In this document: piece by piece, positions 1-7,100 of the stretch
How positions within the stretch are numbered: the stretch's first letter is position 1
Layout of the letters: each line of letters begins with the position of its first letter
Assembly: GCA_008932955.1 (NCBI GenBank)
Contig: WBXE01000075.1
Location: forward strand, 1-10,473
DNA: 10,473 nucleotides
Origin: Verrucomicrobiota bacterium
GTDB taxonomy: Bacteria > Verrucomicrobiota > Verrucomicrobiia > Verrucomicrobiales > Akkermansiaceae
Direction: 5' to 3'
The notes under the pieces: generated by a model
The model's database searches: none
Seen by the model: only the letters and a program-made list of their open reading frames with translations
What the model was told of the DNA's origin: nothing
Position numbers and translations under genes: made by a program

Positions 1-456
1 ACCAAAACCGGCGTCACCGTTAAACCCGGCGAATTGTTCTTCGCCGATGGCGTGATGAAAGAGCGCTTCAAATACCTCGGCATGGACAAACGCATGGAAA
101 TGAATCCATCCACCCACACTCAGATGGAAGTGACCTATGCCAAAATCGAGGACCAGCTGCCTAATAAAAAAGGCGTGGTATACGAAATCCCCCAATTTTC
201 CGAAGGTCGCGCCCAGGAATTTTCCAAATATGACCGCAGCGCGCTGCTGAGCTTGGAAGCCATCGGCAACGAAGGCAAGCAGGAGACCATCAAGGAGAAT
301 ACCCGCTTCGGCCTGCCCTTCGACAGCCCCAAGAAAGATTATCTGCTGAAAAAAGTCACTCCTGATGGCGTCGAGGTCGAGTACACCGACCCCCTCAGCG
401 GCGCCAAAAAGTCCGTCTCCATCCATAAAGGCGCCTTCCCCGACAAGGCCCCGTGA
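1..456 (+). CDS. Amuc_1099-like pilus/secretion-associated protein (3' part)
   Basis: The frame is open from base 1 (T-K-T-G-V-T-V-K-P-G-E-L...), so the gene begins outside the window and only its last 151 residues are seen. The fragment is hydrophilic and charged, has no membrane segment, and ends in a lysine-rich stretch (SGAKKSVSIHKG). It contains a repeated motif style (FADGVMKERFKYLGM, VTPDGVEVEYTDP) that resembles small beta-rich periplasmic domains. It is assigned to the Amuc_1099-type family mainly by its place: directly upstream of, and overlapping by four bases (GTGA), an Amuc_1098-like secretin, the same order as the Akkermansia Amuc_1102-1098 pilus-like locus. In that system the protein is thought to sit in the cell envelope and support the secretin. 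The family assignment is inference from context plus general resemblance; that it is a real coding region is near certain from the open frame and codon use. Confidence 0.6.
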   Translation, partial: TKTGVTVKPGELFFADGVMKERFKYLGMDKRMEMNPSTHTQMEVTYAKIEDQLPNKKGVVYEIPQFSEGRAQEFSKYDRSALLSLEAIGNEGKQETIKENTRFGLPFDSPKKDYLLKKVTPDGVEVEYTDPLSGAKKSVSIHKGAFPDKAP

Positions 457-3149
457 ATATTTTTTTGAGAAATCCCTTTTCAAACATCACAAACACCGTC
501 AGAAAACGCCAGCCAATCATGCAAAAATCGCCCATGTATCGATCCAGTCGCGCTGCCATCGCATTGATGTCAGTGGCCGCCGCCATGCCAGTCGCCATCA
601 CCGTCGTCAACGCCGGGGAGGGCGCGGGCTCTGCTCAATTCAGTGCCCTTGCGGAAAAAGAGATCGTTCGTCGTCAGCAGAACGTCACTGAAGCCGATCG
701 TCTCTTGGTCGAAGCTCGCGCTGCCTATGGCAAGCACGATTATCAGCAAGCATACGACAAGTGCAAAGAAGCGCTCAGCGTGTTGCCTGATGCTCCGATG
801 CTTGCCGACCGCCATACCGCCATTACCAACCAGCTTGCCGATGCCAGCGTGGCGTTGGCGCAGCAGTTCCGCCGTCAGGGCGGCGATGCGAAAAAGGGTG
901 ACAAGGGCAGCTATGAGGATGCGCGGGTGTTGCTCGAAACCGTGCTGAAAGAAGACCCGGGGAATGTGCTCGCCAAGCGCGAGATGGGCTTTTTGGAGGA
1001 TCCGATTCGTACCAATCCCGGCCTCGACTACAAACACACCCAGGATGTGGACAAGGTTCGGCGCAGCCTCTACACCGCGGAAGGCTTCTATAACCTCGGC
1101 AAGTTTGACAAGGCTAAGGAAGAGTACGAAAAAGTGCTGCGCGTCGATCCATATAACAGCGCCGCCCGCCGTGGCATGGAAAGCGTCGCCGGCGCTAAAT
1201 CGCGCTATTATCGCGCCGCCTACGACCAGACCCGCGCCGAATTGCTTTCTGAAGTGGACAAGGCCTGGGAGTTGTCGGTTCCTGCTGACACGCCGGTGGG
1301 TGGTGTCGCCGGCCCCGGTCGCCCAACGGTGAGTTCCGGCATCGCCTACATCAACGAAAAGTTGCGCCGCATCATCATCCCCAACATCAACTTTGATGAC
1401 ATCACGGTGGAAGAGGCCGTCGATTTCCTCCGCCTGCGTGCCGCTGAACTCGATTTGCTCGAACCTGATCCCGCTCACAAAGGCGTCAACTTCCTCGTTC
1501 GCAAGCCGCAAGCCGCAGCGGCTGGCGATGCCGCTGTGGACGCGGCACCTGCCGAAGGCGCTCTGGGTGGGGGTGCCAGCCCCGGTTCCATCCGCATCAA
1601 GTCGCTGCGCCTCACCAACATTCCGCTTGGTCAAGCCCTCAAATACATTTGCGACCAGACGAACCTGCGCTCCAAAGTGGACGATTTTGCAGTGACCCTG
1701 GTGCCGCGCACCGAGACAGGCAATGAGATGTTCACCCGCACCTTCCGCGTGCTGCCGGGCTTTTATGAGACGCTGGCTTCCGGCGCAGGTGATGAAGGTG
1801 GCGCTGCCGCCACCGCTGATCCCTTTGCCGGCGGGGCCGGCGCAGGTGCCGAAAAAAAGGGAATCACCGCCCGCAAGCCAATCATCGAACTGCTTAAGAA
1901 AATCGCCACCTTTGGCGATGGCAGTACCGCCACCTTGGGTTCCAGCGGCTTGCTGGTCACCAACACCAGTGCCGAACTCGACAAGATCGAGCAATTCGTC
2001 GAGGCCAACTCGAACAGCCAGCCCAAGCAAGTCAAGATTACCACCAAGTTTGTTGAAGTCACCCAGGATAATAACGACGAACTGAGTTTCGATTGGCTCG
2101 TCACTCCCTTTGGCCTCAGCAACACCGTATTCGGCAGCGGTGGCACCACCGGTAGCGGTCAGGCACGCACCGGTGCCGACATGATTAATCCGGTCAATGG
2201 CGTGTCGATCCCGGGGATTCCCACCAACCCGGTGAATAACGTGGGTAATTTGATGACCAACGGCGAGCGCAGTGGTACCGGTGCGATCAATGGCAACAGC
2301 ATCGATTCCCTACTCAACAACCCGCTGCGCACCTCCAGCACGACCAAGGTGGCGCCGGGGATTGCGGCGGTCACCGGCCTGTTCTCGGGCGGTCAGGTCC
2401 AGTTGATCATGCGCGGCCTTGCCCAGAAAAAGGGTGCCGACCTGATGACTGCGCCGTCGGTCACGGCCAAGAGCGGCCAGAAGGCGACCATTCAGATCAT
2501 TCGTGAGTTTATCTACGCTACCGAATATGAACCCCCGCAGTTGCCCCAAGGCAGCAACGGCGGCGGTAACGGCGGCGTCACGGGTACCAGTGTTGCGGCT
2601 CCCATGATTGCCACTCCGGCCACCCCTTCTGCGTGGGAAACCCGCAACACCGGCGTCACCCTCGAAATCGAACCGACCGTACAAACAGACAACTACGTCA
2701 TCGACGTGCGCTTCGTGCCAGAAATTGTCGAGTTTGAAGGGTTCATCAACTATGGCAGTCCGATCAAGTCACCGTCGGTTGATGTCTTCGGCAATCCCAC
2801 CACGGTGGTCCTCACGGATAACCGGATCGAGATGCCGGTGTTCTCCACCCGCCGGGTCAATACCTCGCTGTCCATCTATGACGGCTACACCGTCGCACTC
2901 GGCGGTTTGATTCGCGAGGATGTGCAGAACGTTCAAGACAGCGTGCCGATCTTCGGCTCAATTCCGCTCATCGGGCGCTTATTCCAGTCTAAGGCCGAGA
3001 AACGCCTCAAGAGCAACTTGATCATCTTCGTCACAGCCCAGATCATCGATGCCACTGGCCGCCCGCTGCGTGGCAGCGAACCGAACGCGACGCCAGCCGC
3101 CGAAGCTGCTCCTAGCGCGTCAGGCGAAGTCCTGCCTCCGCTGCAATAA
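453..3149 (+). CDS. TPR-containing outer-membrane secretin, Amuc_1098/GspD-PilQ-like
   Basis: This protein should form the gated outer-membrane ring of a type II secretion/type IV pilus-like machine. The GTG-initiated form is 898 residues. Residues 31-55 (from the GTG) look like a signal peptide ending VVNAGEG. TPR-like helices follow at about 76-115 and 200-245 (GFYNLGKFDKAKEEYEKVL). An STN/N0-like domain (about 308-418) is interrupted by an Ala/Gly-rich loop (354-376). An N-type domain lies at about 470-520 (LLVTNTSAELDKIEQFVE). The secretin barrel domain spans about 525-865 and carries the family signature VPIFGSIPLIGRLF (831-844) followed by KSNLIIFVTAQII. The tail is Ala/Pro-rich. The GTG at 453 overlaps the upstream stop (GTGA), suggesting translational coupling. 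ATG codons at 519 or 534 place the signal peptide closer to the N-terminus and are equally plausible starts. N-terminal TPRs fused to a secretin are typical of the verrucomicrobial Amuc_1098 type. Confidence 0.93.
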   Translation: MNIFLRNPFSNITNTVRKRQPIMQKSPMYRSSRAAIALMSVAAAMPVAITVVNAGEGAGSAQFSALAEKEIVRRQQNVTEADRLLVEARAAYGKHDYQQAYDKCKEALSVLPDAPMLADRHTAITNQLADASVALAQQFRRQGGDAKKGDKGSYEDARVLLETVLKEDPGNVLAKREMGFLEDPIRTNPGLDYKHTQDVDKVRRSLYTAEGFYNLGKFDKAKEEYEKVLRVDPYNSAARRGMESVAGAKSRYYRAAYDQTRAELLSEVDKAWELSVPADTPVGGVAGPGRPTVSSGIAYINEKLRRIIIPNINFDDITVEEAVDFLRLRAAELDLLEPDPAHKGVNFLVRKPQAAAAGDAAVDAAPAEGALGGGASPGSIRIKSLRLTNIPLGQALKYICDQTNLRSKVDDFAVTLVPRTETGNEMFTRTFRVLPGFYETLASGAGDEGGAAATADPFAGGAGAGAEKKGITARKPIIELLKKIATFGDGSTATLGSSGLLVTNTSAELDKIEQFVEANSNSQPKQVKITTKFVEVTQDNNDELSFDWLVTPFGLSNTVFGSGGTTGSGQARTGADMINPVNGVSIPGIPTNPVNNVGNLMTNGERSGTGAINGNSIDSLLNNPLRTSSTTKVAPGIAAVTGLFSGGQVQLIMRGLAQKKGADLMTAPSVTAKSGQKATIQIIREFIYATEYEPPQLPQGSNGGGNGGVTGTSVAAPMIATPATPSAWETRNTGVTLEIEPTVQTDNYVIDVRFVPEIVEFEGFINYGSPIKSPSVDVFGNPTTVVLTDNRIEMPVFSTRRVNTSLSIYDGYTVALGGLIREDVQNVQDSVPIFGSIPLIGRLFQSKAEKRLKSNLIIFVTAQIIDATGRPLRGSEPNATPAAEAAPSASGEVLPPLQ

Positions 3150-3171
3150 GCCTGCGGCTCCCAGTATATTT

Positions 3172-3209
3172 ATCAGGGGTGGGGAGCAATTCCCCACCCC
3201 TGATTTTTT
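3172..3209 (+). terminator. Intrinsic terminator after the secretin gene
   Basis: A perfect 14-bp stem (ATCAGGGGTGGGGA, 3172-3185, with its complement at 3191-3204) closes a 5-nt loop (GCAAT) and runs into six T residues (3204-3209). It starts 22 bases after the secretin stop codon and separates the pilus-like operon from the HAD gene. This is the clearest Rho-independent terminator in the window. Confidence 0.93.
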
Positions 3210-3222
3210 CGTTGCGAATGGC

Positions 3223-3251
3223 TTGTCAGATATATGGCTGACTGCTAGATG
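3223..3251 (+). promoter_or_regulatory. Candidate promoter for the HAD gene
   Basis: TTGTCA (3223-3228, five of six matches to the sigma-70 -35 box) is followed after 17 bases by an extended -10-like TGC-TAGATG (3243-3251). The -10 hexamer itself is weak. It lies just after the upstream terminator, as expected for a new transcription unit. The ATG at 3262 would be only a few bases from the predicted transcript start, so the mRNA would be nearly leaderless. This is inference from motifs only. Confidence 0.35.
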
Positions 3252-3261
3252 AATTGCCGCC

Positions 3262-3891
3262 ATGGCAAGTATTGGAGCGATTTCTTTCCCCCACAACGGC
3301 TTCGATGCTGTCATTTTCGATTGTGACGGCACCTTGGTCGATTCGATGCCGACGCATTTCGAATCCTGGTGCGAAGCACTGGCAAAATTTGGTGCGGGCG
3401 GTGTGTTGCGTGAAGATGTATTCTACGCCATGGGTGGCCGACCCTCGCGCGATATCGTCTTGGAGATCAATGATCTCTACGGCTTCAAGCTCGACCCCGA
3501 TGCCATCGCGCTGGCCAAACGCGAGGCCTACTTCAAACGCCTCGCCTCCATCACTTTGATCGACGAGGTCGCCGCCTTTGCTCAATCCCTGCGCGGCAAG
3601 GTGCCCATGGCCATCGCCTCAGGTAGCAACCGCCAGGTGGTGGAAAAAACCCTTCAATTGTTAGATGTGTCCGACTGGTTCGATGAGGTGGTGACTTCCG
3701 ATGATGTGGCCGAAGGCAAGCCCGCGCCGGATGTGTTTTTACACGCCGCAAAATTGCTAGGAGTGACTCCGCTCAAGTGCCTGGTGCTGGAAGACGCAGC
3801 ACCTGGCATACTGGCCGCGCAACGGGCCGGTATGCAGGTGCTGGCTATTCCAATGACCCTGTGCTACCAATCAAAGGTCAGCCCGGCATAA
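3262..3891 (+). CDS. HAD-superfamily hydrolase, beta-phosphoglucomutase-like
   Basis: A 209-residue haloacid dehalogenase-type enzyme, expected to be a cytosolic phosphatase or phosphomutase acting on a small phosphorylated metabolite such as a sugar phosphate. All four HAD motifs are visible. Motif I is FDCDGTLVDS, with nucleophile Asp20 and acid/base Asp22. Motif II is AIASGSN (Ser120). Motif III is Lys153 in EGKPAPDVF. Motif IV is VLEDAAPG (Glu177-Asp178). The segment between motifs I and II (about 30-100) is the helical C1 cap of the beta-PGM/YqaB subgroup. The exact substrate cannot be told. The start at 3262 puts motif I at the usual distance from the N-terminus, and no Shine-Dalgarno is present. 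The last ten codons or so overlap the antisense 3' end of the BtuB-like gene by 28 bp. The C-terminus (PMTLCYQSKVSPA) is short after motif IV but within the family range. Confidence 0.92.
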   Translation: MASIGAISFPHNGFDAVIFDCDGTLVDSMPTHFESWCEALAKFGAGGVLREDVFYAMGGRPSRDIVLEINDLYGFKLDPDAIALAKREAYFKRLASITLIDEVAAFAQSLRGKVPMAIASGSNRQVVEKTLQLLDVSDWFDEVVTSDDVAEGKPAPDVFLHAAKLLGVTPLKCLVLEDAAPGILAAQRAGMQVLAIPMTLCYQSKVSPA

Positions 3892-5684
3892 AGCCCGGTG
3901 CCCGCGCCTTTGATCGGCCCATTCCAGCGGTCATTGTACAATTCGTAGCTCTGGTTGAACAGGTTTTCGACGCGGGCGTGGAGCTTTATTTTATCAGTTA
4001 GTTGATAGGAACCATAAACCCGCGCCAGCGTGTAAGCCTGGATTGGATCGCCCGCAAACGCGTGCTCGGACAAATGGGACATGCCCACGCCGATCATGGA
4101 TTTGGTGGTGGGTTTCCAATCGATGGAAGCGGTGACGGCATTGCGGGGTTGCTCGGCGAGGGATTTTTCCAAGAGCGTCCACGCCACCCGGTAGTTGATA
4201 GTGCAGTCCAACCACCCGCCGCTGAAGCCGGCTTCGAGCCCTTCGGTGGTGGTAGTGCCGGGTAGGTTGACCATTTGGCCCATCATACTCGGGAACGGAT
4301 AGGGGACATACTTGATTTGGTCTTTGATCTGGTTGCGGAACCAGGTGAGTTCCAGTTGATGGTGCTCGGCGAGTTTTTGGGTGATGCCAAGGTCCCAACC
4401 GAGGGCGTCGGTGGCGACGAGATTTGGGTTGGCTATACCATAGTCCGAGCCATAAATATCGAGGAAGCCGGGCGCGTGGTACGAGGTGCCGACGCCGCCG
4501 CGGAAGGTGGTGTCAGTCTTTGTTAGTTGATAGGCCGAGCCGACGCGCCAAGTCAGTTGGCTGCCGAAAGTGTCGTAATCTTCCCAGCGCAGCGCGCCAC
4601 TGGTGGTTAGGTCCGTAATGGGGGTCCATTCCAGTGCGGCACCCGCGCCACATCGGTTATCGGTGTGGGGGTTGGTGGGGGTAGACGTGCTCGCAAACGA
4701 GTCGTGATTGTAAAAGGCGGTGGCTAGCAACAGGAGTTGGTCGTTGATGACGATGCGCTGATCGGTGGACGCGGCGGTGGCACCGAAGTCGCTGCTGTAG
4801 ATGGAGGGGTGGTAGTCGGCGTGGTAGTACTCCTGCTGGTGGCCGATTTGGAAGTGAGTGGTCCAGCGGGCGGAAATGACTCCGGTGGCGTACACGGTCG
4901 CGAAGTTCTCGTTGACGCGGTCATCGTCAAGATAGACACCGTCTTGAAAAAAATTATCGAAGCCGCGGTAGGTGGTGCCGAGGGTCCAGACCTTGTCGAG
5001 TTTGGCCTCCACGCGCAGGGCCGCCGAGCTTTGGTGGAAGTTCTGGTAAGATGCGTCATTGGCAGTTTGTTCATAGCCGCCGGAGACGAAGTAGGATAGC
5101 GGCCCCACCTCGCCCTGGTGCATGGCATTGACGGAAAACGAGCTGAAAGAGCCGCCTTCAGCGGTGAGCGAGCCGTGGGGTGTGCCGCTGCCGCGCGGGG
5201 TTTCCATCCACAACACGCCACCGACACTTTCTGCGCCATAGATCGCGCCTTGCGGGCCACGCAAAATTTCCAGGCGGCCAATGTCATAGACCCGGCTGGC
5301 AGCAAGCAGGTTGCCCAGCGGAGAAGACGAGCCCCCCAAACTCATGCCGTCCACTACCAACTGTGAATAGGGGGTAGTGGTGCCACGAATGTTCAAGGAA
5401 CTCACAGCACCGGTCTGGCCGCTGGTGGAGGTGGCAATCACGCCCGGCGCTTCATTGAGCGCCTCGCGGAATTGCCTCAAGCCGCGGGCTTCGAGGTCCT
5501 GTGGGTCGAGCAACGTCACGCTGGAGGTGACGCTGGAGGCGGGCTGCGGGAAGCGCAGAGCCGAGACGACCAAGGGGGTTAAGTCATTCTCCACTTCGGC
5601 GCTCGCAGTGAGCGGCAACAGGAGGGCGGCAAGTGCCAAGGCACAACGATATTCGCCTCGGAGAGGCATTTGGGGGTATCTCAT
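3864..5684 (-). CDS. btuB: TonB-dependent outer-membrane receptor, BtuB-like cobalamin/corrinoid transporter
   Basis: A 606-residue outer-membrane beta-barrel receptor, close to the size of E. coli BtuB. A signal peptide (about 1-29, LALAALLLPLTASA) is followed by a TonB-box-like TPLVVSA (36-42), a plug domain with LNIRG, VVDGM, LEILRGPQGAIYGAESVGGV (split here over adjacent motifs), and then alternating barrel strands. The C-terminus has the canonical RVENLFNQSYE motif and ends in aromatic Trp (GLTFDW). Its role is TonB/ExbBD-driven uptake of a large scarce substrate across the outer membrane. The cobalamin riboswitch in the 5' leader specifically points to B12 or another corrinoid. The ATG at 5684 is the first possible start, since an in-frame TAA lies 6 nt upstream; the ATG at 5669 is an alternative that gives a more usual signal peptide. 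No btuCDF or cob genes are visible nearby, so inner-membrane transport must be encoded elsewhere. Confidence 0.92.
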   Translation of the reverse strand: MRYPQMPLRGEYRCALALAALLLPLTASAEVENDLTPLVVSALRFPQPASSVTSSVTLLDPQDLEARGLRQFREALNEAPGVIATSTSGQTGAVSSLNIRGTTTPYSQLVVDGMSLGGSSSPLGNLLAASRVYDIGRLEILRGPQGAIYGAESVGGVLWMETPRGSGTPHGSLTAEGGSFSSFSVNAMHQGEVGPLSYFVSGGYEQTANDASYQNFHQSSAALRVEAKLDKVWTLGTTYRGFDNFFQDGVYLDDDRVNENFATVYATGVISARWTTHFQIGHQQEYYHADYHPSIYSSDFGATAASTDQRIVINDQLLLLATAFYNHDSFASTSTPTNPHTDNRCGAGAALEWTPITDLTTSGALRWEDYDTFGSQLTWRVGSAYQLTKTDTTFRGGVGTSYHAPGFLDIYGSDYGIANPNLVATDALGWDLGITQKLAEHHQLELTWFRNQIKDQIKYVPYPFPSMMGQMVNLPGTTTTEGLEAGFSGGWLDCTINYRVAWTLLEKSLAEQPRNAVTASIDWKPTTKSMIGVGMSHLSEHAFAGDPIQAYTLARVYGSYQLTDKIKLHARVENLFNQSYELYNDRWNGPIKGAGTGLYAGLTFDW

Positions 5685-5700
5685 TTGTTAGCATTCAATA

Positions 5701-5717
5701 GTCTGTAGATCGCAGAC
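5701..5717 (-). promoter_or_regulatory. Small hairpin between riboswitch and btuB start
   Basis: On the minus strand GTCTG (5717-5713) pairs with CAGAC (5705-5701) around a 7-nt loop. It lies between the aptamer and the start codon, in the place of an expression platform, but has no T-run, so it is not an intrinsic terminator. If regulatory, it would more likely act on translation initiation. It is only five base pairs and may be incidental. Confidence 0.3.
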
Positions 5718-5721
5718 GGAT

Positions 5722-5890
5722 GAAACGGCCCTTCAGGCTGGTGCTCTGGCTGTTTTTGCTGCTGACGCAACAAAAAATCACAGTGGCGATACCGCTCCGG
5801 AATAGGCCCCGGCAACACAAACTGTGTCGCCGGCGCGGGCACCGGATTTCCCATTCATTGACTGCCCGAAAAAACGGGCCACCTGAAGAG
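5722..5890 (-). promoter_or_regulatory. Cobalamin (AdoCbl-type) riboswitch
   Basis: In the leader of the BtuB-like gene the minus strand shows the ordered conserved blocks of the cobalamin aptamer. A CAGGTGGCCCG block (about 5885-5875) is followed by a GCCCG/CGGGC hairpin (5879-5864). The AATGGGAAATCCGGTG core lies at about 5855-5840. A GGCGACACA/TGTGTTGCC stem follows (5831-5811). GCGGTATCGCCACTG (5795-5781) contains the hallmark GCCACTG. A B12-box-like AGCCAGAGCACCAGCCTG lies at about 5751-5734. The aptamer is closed by a perfect 7-bp pairing of CTTCAGG (5888-5882) with CCTGAAG (5737-5731). It is known that such riboswitches repress B12 transport and synthesis genes when cobalamin is plentiful. 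No T-tract terminator follows, so control of translation initiation is the more likely mode (inference). Confidence 0.9.
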
Positions 5891-6179
5891 GCCAGCGGAT
5901 CTCCCGCTGACGTGGCGACCCTCACTCGCGAGTTGCCGCAGCCGCAACCACCAAGCAATTGATGCGCAGCAATTGCGGGAAAGCCGCAAGCTTGCAAGAC
6001 GCAAGACAAGAGCAGATGAAGAAGCACTGCGCTCTCTTCACTTGCGTCTTCCAGTCTTGTGTCTCGTTCACCTCAACGGTCTTTTGTGCCGGTTTTCGAG
6101 CCGCCGCAGCTTGCGGGATCTTGCCACGAAATCTTTCCGAGCTTGACCTTGGCAGCGGGCGGGCGTTGGTTGGTGCGGC
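5891..6179. other. Intergenic region between the btuB riboswitch and panD, rich in short inverted repeats
   Basis: No credible gene is seen in this 289-base divergent interval; frames that are open here lack start context and overlap panD in antisense. It should hold the promoters for both btuB (minus) and panD (plus), but I see no convincing -35/-10 pair. It contains a 6-bp stem next to the aptamer (5893-5898 with 5904-5909), a GCAATT/AATTGC pair (5955-5960, 5971-5976), a 10-bp palindrome GCAAGCTTGC (5986-5995), a long imperfect hairpin (5996-6050) and CCGCA/TGCGG (6104-6116). Confidence 0.6.
5996..6050. repeat. Long imperfect inverted repeat with tandem GCAAGAC heptamers
   Basis: AAGACGCAAG (5996-6005) is the exact reverse complement of CTTGCGTCTT (6041-6050). 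Inside, AGAGC (6009-6013) pairs with GCTCT (6031-6035), giving an interrupted hairpin with a 17-nt loop. The heptamer GCAAGAC occurs twice in tandem (5994-6007), and related GTCTT words recur on the other side (6046-6057). There is no T-run. It may be a dispersed intergenic repeat or a structured transcript end. Confidence 0.55.
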
Positions 6180-6527
6180 ATGTACCGTCAAGTTCTCAAA
6201 TCCAAGATCCATCGGGCGATGATTAGCGCCGCCGACGTGGATTATGAAGGCAGCATTGAAATTCCCACCGATCTGATGGAGGCGGCCGACCTGTGGGAGG
6301 GCGAAAAAGTGCTGGTGGCATCCATCACCAGCGGCAATCGCCTCGAAACCTACGTCCAACCCGGAAAACCCGGCACCGGCCACATCATCATCAACGGGGG
6401 GGCCGCACACCGCATCAAAAAGGGCGAACGGGTCGCCATCATGGCTTTCGCGCTGTCGCAGGCTCCGCTGGTGGCCCGCAAACTCTTGCTGGATGAGACC
6501 AATCAGGTGATTCGCGCCGCTCGCTGA
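6180..6527 (+). CDS. panD: Aspartate 1-decarboxylase (PanD)
   Basis: Makes beta-alanine from L-aspartate for pantothenate and coenzyme A synthesis in the cytosol. It is a pyruvoyl enzyme: the proenzyme self-cleaves between Gly24 and Ser25, and Ser25 becomes the pyruvoyl group. The 115-residue product has the expected YEGS cleavage site at 22-25. It also has Lys9, Arg54, Tyr58 (NRLETY) and Asn72 in INGGAAH, at the same numbering as the E. coli enzyme. The chosen ATG gives the standard spacing to Gly24. No panB or panC is adjacent. The gene stands alone and no Shine-Dalgarno precedes it. The C-terminus is about ten residues shorter than E. coli PanD (126 residues), within the normal range. Confidence 0.96.
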   Translation: MYRQVLKSKIHRAMISAADVDYEGSIEIPTDLMEAADLWEGEKVLVASITSGNRLETYVQPGKPGTGHIIINGGAAHRIKKGERVAIMAFALSQAPLVARKLLLDETNQVIRAAR

Positions 6528-6605
6528 GTGGCGGATTGCGGGCGCTTGGATAGAGCTTGGAAATGGCGTTGACGCGACCTGCGGATTGTGTCAGTTTCAC
6601 GTAGT

Positions 6606-7094
6606 ATGAAGCCGATTCCGTTTTTGTCTGCCGCCGTCGCGCTAGGTTTAGTCGCTTGTGATACCATCAATGCGCCGATTTCCGGCGGCGATTTCAATCC
6701 GCTGTTGCCACCTGGCAGCGGGACGAGGCTGGCGGACACGCCAGTGCCTTTGAAACCCGGCGACCACGTCCGCGCCGTCGTGGACAACAGCGCGTTTTTC
6801 AAGCAGCTGCCGCAAGGGGATTCCGACGCCGACAAGACCCTGCCTCTGGACACCCCGATGAAAGTGATCCGGATTGCGGGCACCTATTTGCAGGTGGAAC
6901 TCGATAGCAGCGGCGAAGTCGGCTACGTGCCTTCCGTCATGGTGGCCGATCGCAATGCCCGGCCCACCCCCGCAACGGCTTCCCCCGCCGCGGTCCAGGT
7001 CTATCCGCCGCCGGCCCCGCTGCCTGCCGTCGATCCAGCCGGTCTCCCGCCGGAGGGCGCGATTCCTACAGTCATGGATCCGGCGGGTGAGTAA
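6606..7094 (+). CDS. Small lipoprotein with SH3-like domain and proline-rich tail
   Basis: A 162-residue protein. From the ATG at 6606 it has a short lipoprotein signal, with hydrophobic residues 6-16 and lipobox L15-V16-A17-C18, so Cys18 would be acylated after signal peptidase II cleavage. Asp at +2 would favour inner-membrane retention under the E. coli Lol rule, which may not hold here. Residues about 48-114 resemble a bacterial SH3-like fold (PGDHVRAVV...GTYLQVELDSSGEVGYVPSVMV). The last 40 residues are rich in Pro and Ala and are likely disordered. An in-frame GTG at 6588 would only add MSVSRS before the signal and is less likely. The gene converges on rsmE with a 6-base gap and no terminator between. 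Function unknown; a cell-wall or envelope binding role is inference from the fold type. Confidence 0.75.
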   Translation: MKPIPFLSAAVALGLVACDTINAPISGGDFNPLLPPGSGTRLADTPVPLKPGDHVRAVVDNSAFFKQLPQGDSDADKTLPLDTPMKVIRIAGTYLQVELDSSGEVGYVPSVMVADRNARPTPATASPAAVQVYPPPAPLPAVDPAGLPPEGAIPTVMDPAGE

Positions 7095-7100
7095 GTGCCA

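Noticed and set aside
570..2030. Long open frame on the minus strand opposite the secretin (486 codons)
   Set aside because: It is antisense to a gene with full secretin motifs; its product has no recognisable domain and reflects codon bias in GC-rich DNA.
5994..6057. Repeated GCAAGAC/GTCTT words as a possible CRISPR array
   Set aside because: Units are only seven bases, partly inverted, with no regular spacers and no cas genes.
6143..6171. Promoter for panD from TTGACC at 6143
   Set aside because: At the proper spacing the -10 position reads TTGGTT, which is not a credible box.
5922..6410. Minus-strand open frame overlapping panD and the intergenic region
   Set aside because: It is antisense to panD, whose active-site residues are all in place; the rest runs through inverted repeats.
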